Positions 30,880-33,140 of a DNA stretch of 33,140 nucleotides are shown piece after piece. Each line of letters starts with the position of its first letter. Within the stretch, counting starts at the first letter, position 1. The stretch lies in contig NZ_PPEI02000012.1 of the NCBI RefSeq assembly GCF_002899895.1, forward strand, positions 1-33,140. The letters run 5' to 3'. Under the pieces are notes generated by a model that saw nothing but the letters and a program-made list of their open reading frames with translations, did no database searches and had not been told where the DNA came from. Source of the stretch: Chryseobacterium oncorhynchi (GTDB taxonomy: Bacteria > Bacteroidota > Bacteroidia > Flavobacteriales > Weeksellaceae). The translations under genes and the position numbers were made by a program.

Positions 30880-31465
30880 TCTTTTTTTTTTTTGCTGGGT
30901 TGGGGGTTCGGGGGAAGGGGGCAGAAGCCCTTCCCTCCGATTGGCCAAAGCAGGGGGAAGATTCCCGGGACCTATTTTTTTTACCCTATCCATATAACCG
31001 AGAGACAGACATACAAGAAAAATTGCCCGAAGGGTTCAGGAGGGTCCACGCCAGTGGATACCCAATTTTTATTGGAGGGCCTGGAACCGGTTATATACTT
31101 TCGTAAATGAAATAGGGATAAGGGAAGCCGGCAGAGGGCAATATAAACCCTCAAATTCTGGCGGAATTCTTGCCGGAGGGGAAATGCCAGGGAAGAAAGA
31201 ATTATGACTGAATTTGTAGCCTTATGGAACTTTCCGGCACTGGAACCCGGAGGGGGGAAGATAAACTCTTAAATCCTGGCGGAATTCTTGAAAGAAGGGA
31301 AAAGCCAAGGAAAGAATTATGACAGGATTTAAATCCTATTATTCCGGGAAAATGTAGACAAAAAGAATGCAGCAGATCTTTTCCGGAAGAAGTTTTTGTC
31401 TACAAATTTTCCCCGGCCGGCTCCGATATCAGCTCGCCAGGGAAAAAATTTATCTACTTTTATAG
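30880..31465. repeat. Inter-operon linker repeat, copy E (type 2)
   Basis: T run, G-quadruplex motif (30897-30921) and two hairpin units. The first has arms CAAATTC/GAATTTG with a TG-CT mismatch next to them; the second is the perfect TTAAATCCTG/CAGGATTTAA. The boxes GTAGACAAAAA, TTTTTGTCTAC and ATCTAC follow (about 31354-31457). It spans the gap between the DUF6876 gene stop and promoter P4. No gene is supported in it; a plus-strand frame shared with C and F is not conserved in B. Confidence 0.93.
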
Positions 31466-31828
31466 TTAATCCTCACTTGGAAGTAAAATTATATTTCCTT
31501 TTTTGTATACCTTCAGCTCTCTAAAAAAGAAATCTGTAAGAGGAACTTTTTGAATGGCTAAAATGTTTTCTGAAGTATCTAATGCGGTTACTTCAAATTC
31601 AGAACCTTCAACCCTTTCAAGTTTCCAGATTTGATATTCAGCGTTTTTAAACTCTTTGTACATTTGATAACTTACAATTATTTCTAAAAACCAAAAACAT
31701 TGTTCTTTTTCTGCAACCTCCTTAATTCCATCTGTAATTAATACATTTCCTAAAATTCTGTGTACCTGTTCTGATCCGTAACAATGTCTATAATGATCGT
31801 TCGCTAATTGGTTTTCGTGTCTTTCCAT
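31466..31828 (-). CDS. DUF6876-family protein
   Basis: Encodes 120 residues. The core NHYRHC-like start (ANDHYRHCYGSEQVHRI), then VLITDGIKEVAEKEQCFWFLEIIVSYQ and the later FEVTALDTSENILAIQKVP, matches the DUF6876 pattern (Y-R-H, TDGxKxLAExxxxFWLLD). The function of the family is unknown; it is common on mobile elements. It follows ardC with 54 bases between them containing a palindromic TATTCTATTT box, so it may also be transcribed alone. Its stop abuts linker E. Confidence 0.8.
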   Translation of the reverse strand: MERHENQLANDHYRHCYGSEQVHRILGNVLITDGIKEVAEKEQCFWFLEIIVSYQMYKEFKNAEYQIWKLERVEGSEFEVTALDTSENILAIQKVPLTDFFFRELKVYKKGNIILLPSED

Positions 31829-31860
31829 GTGTAATAATTGAATTAAATTTTTATAGAATA

Positions 31861-31881
31861 AATAGAATAATTATTCTATTT
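31861..31881 (-). promoter_or_regulatory. Perfect palindromic TATTCTATTT box before the DUF6876 gene
   Basis: AATAGAATAATTATTCTATT (31861-31880) is a perfect 20-bp palindrome. It is the clearest version of the box found eight times in this half and probably shows the full binding site of a dimeric regulator. Confidence 0.65.
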
Positions 31882-31882
31882 G

Positions 31883-32836
31883 TTAAAGATTTTCTAAATA
31901 TTTTTTTGCTTTTTTTGATTGTGTAAAAGCGTTTCTGATCGCTGTTTCTCTGTCCTGGCTGTTATGTGTCGCCCATCCTTTTAAATATCGTACAGAGTTG
32001 ATAAATTCGCTTAAAATTCCGAACTGTAAACAAATTAACATACTTCCCATTTCGGCTATAAGTTCCTCAAAAGAGTAACTTTCTTTGTCTTTGTGCCCTT
32101 GCAAATCTCTTGCTAGTCTATCATCATGCCCGGTCCAGTGTATGATCTCATGAAACAAAGTACTATAATATTTATCAGCAGAAATAAAATACTCTTTGTT
32201 AGGCAATTGGATGAAATCAAATTTCGGCGTATAAAATGCGGTTTCTCTTAATGCATATTTTATTTTCAAATTTCCCTTTACCACGATCATAGAAAGAAAA
32301 TTTTCACAATTTTGTTGTTCTTCCATTTCTAAGGCTTCCGGTTCTTCTTCTTCCTGAATATCTAAATCAATTTCGGAAATATTTTCTATCAGCTCAGAAT
32401 TAAAAACAACATACGTTTTAGGGCATGGAATTTTTTGAATTCTTTTGCGCTGTTCTTCAGTCATAGAAATAACCTCCTGTAGAGTGTAATTTTTATTCGT
32501 TTCCTTGTCTTTGTAAATAAATGTAAAGAATTCAATAAAACATCCTTTAGCTCCTTTTTTAAGCCGGCCACCTGCTTGCGAAATACTTTTAAATGTTGCA
32601 TATTTTAGAGATTTAAACCCTTTGGCCATTGTATCCACCATCAGAGCTAAAACATTAATCCCGGAATATCTTTTATTTGTAAAAAGATTGGTAGGATAAA
32701 GGTTGCTAAGATCTGCGTAAGCTTCCCAATCTCCACTTTTTACCTGATCTAAATTTTCCAATATTTTAGAAATAAATTTATCTTCTTTTGGTTCTACAGA
32801 AGTTCTTTTTTTGAATGTCTTAGTAGTCGTTTTCAT
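31883..32836 (-). CDS. ardC: ArdC-like antirestriction protein (ssDNA-binding plus zincin domain)
   Basis: Encodes 317 residues. ArdC proteins bind single-stranded DNA through an N-terminal domain, protect incoming plasmid DNA from restriction, and carry a C-terminal metalloprotease-like domain. The N-terminal part shows YPTNLFTNKRYSGINVLAL and ISQAGGRLKKGAKGCFIEFF. The zincin motif HEIIHWTGH has His 229, Glu 230 and His 233, followed by SFEELIAEMGSMLIC with a further ligand Glu. A Glu-rich stretch (about 155-173) separates the domains. It is first behind P5, as expected for an early-expressed protective gene. Confidence 0.88.
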   Translation of the reverse strand: MKTTTKTFKKRTSVEPKEDKFISKILENLDQVKSGDWEAYADLSNLYPTNLFTNKRYSGINVLALMVDTMAKGFKSLKYATFKSISQAGGRLKKGAKGCFIEFFTFIYKDKETNKNYTLQEVISMTEEQRKRIQKIPCPKTYVVFNSELIENISEIDLDIQEEEEPEALEMEEQQNCENFLSMIVVKGNLKIKYALRETAFYTPKFDFIQLPNKEYFISADKYYSTLFHEIIHWTGHDDRLARDLQGHKDKESYSFEELIAEMGSMLICLQFGILSEFINSVRYLKGWATHNSQDRETAIRNAFTQSKKAKKYLENL

Positions 32837-32883
32837 ATCTGCAAAAATTTAAAGTTGTTGTTTGTTTGTTTTTTATTACATAG

Positions 32884-32929
32884 TAAAGATACAAAATTAA
32901 ACCGAATAAACAAAATATATATTCTATTT
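32884..32929 (-). promoter_or_regulatory. Regulon promoter P5 (ardC)
   Basis: TTG (32913-32911), 19-bp spacer, TATCTTTA (32891-32884), with TATTCTATTT at 32920-32929. The leader before ardC has a short AAAC tract and the conserved CTTTAAATTTTTGC before the ATG. Confidence 0.8.
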
Positions 32930-33011
32930 ATTTGATTAAACGTTTCTATCACAATCCCTTTATTTATAGGTATTTTCAATCATAAAAAAGCTCCAGGAAT
33001 GAAATATTTTT

Positions 33012-33140
33012 TCTTTTTTTTTTTGCTGGGTTGGGGGTTCGGGGGAAGGGGGCAGAAGCCCTTCCCTCCGATTGGCCAAAGCAGGGGGAAGATTCCCGGG
33101 ACCTATTTTTTTTACCCTATCCATATAACCGAGAGACAGA
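33012..33140. repeat. Inter-operon linker repeat, copy F (5' part)
   Basis: T run and G-quadruplex motif (33028-33052), then the start of the linker, cut by the window end at GAGACAGA. In copy C the next base after this point is 21149, and the window begins at the equivalent of 21239. A and F would therefore join into one complete type 1 linker if 90 bases are missing between them. Confidence 0.9.

Overview
The window looks like nearly all of a cryptic conjugative plasmid from a Flavobacteriia-type Bacteroidota, plausibly a Chryseobacterium or Elizabethkingia relative. The reasons are: AT-rich DNA; promoters of the Bacteroidota form (TTG, 19 bp, TAnnTTTG-like); the Bacteroidota conjugation gene order traE-F-G-I-J-K-M-N-O-Q; a DUF5712-type relaxase with a BfmA/BtgA partner; and an iteron array together with Rep and ParA genes. 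I see no transposase, integrase, rRNA, tRNA, CRISPR array or recognisable resistance gene. The two ends of the window are halves of the same long repeat. Aligned with the complete copy at 21.0-21.6 kb, they miss each other by 90 bases, as expected for a circle of about 33.2 kb.

Layout. 0.4-1.7 kb: a small LuxR/GerE-type HTH gene and a divergent lytic transglycosylase. 1.98-10.9 kb (minus strand): the mating-pair-formation operon, running from traE to an unusually long TraQ-like lipoprotein and ending in an intrinsic terminator. 10.96-16.4 kb (minus): the transfer-initiation operon, BfmA/BtgA protein, an enlarged relaxase and the coupling ATPase. 16.4-16.6 kb: the best oriT candidate. 17.8-18.1 kb: nine iterons, then a SprT-like metalloprotease gene. 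19.5-33 kb (minus): four or five operons separated by conserved linkers. These are ssb plus small genes; par plus rep; about a dozen small unknown genes ending in an OB-fold protein; a 65-residue protein plus a secreted thermonuclease; and ArdC plus a DUF6876 protein.

The most striking part is the 19-33 kb half. About 600 bp of GC-rich linker follows the stop codons of successive operons and precedes the promoter of the next one. Each full linker has a four-run G-quadruplex motif, one or two hairpins whose arms co-vary between copies, and three spaced GTAGACAAA-type boxes. Five promoters next to or near these linkers are nearly identical, all with a 19-bp spacer, and a TATTCTATTT operator-like box occurs eight times in this half. 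The pattern suggests either a coordinated entry (leading-region) regulon with hairpin elements acting on single-stranded DNA, or a modular plasmid built by recombination at the linkers. Neither is proven here.

How the genes would work together: the BfmA-like protein and relaxase process oriT, the coupling protein delivers the strand to the TraE-Q channel, and the transglycosylase opens the cell wall. On arrival, ArdC, SSB, the OB-fold protein and perhaps the nuclease would protect or process the incoming DNA. Rep with the iterons, and ParA with its partner, would establish and keep the plasmid. All functions are read from sequence patterns, without database searches.
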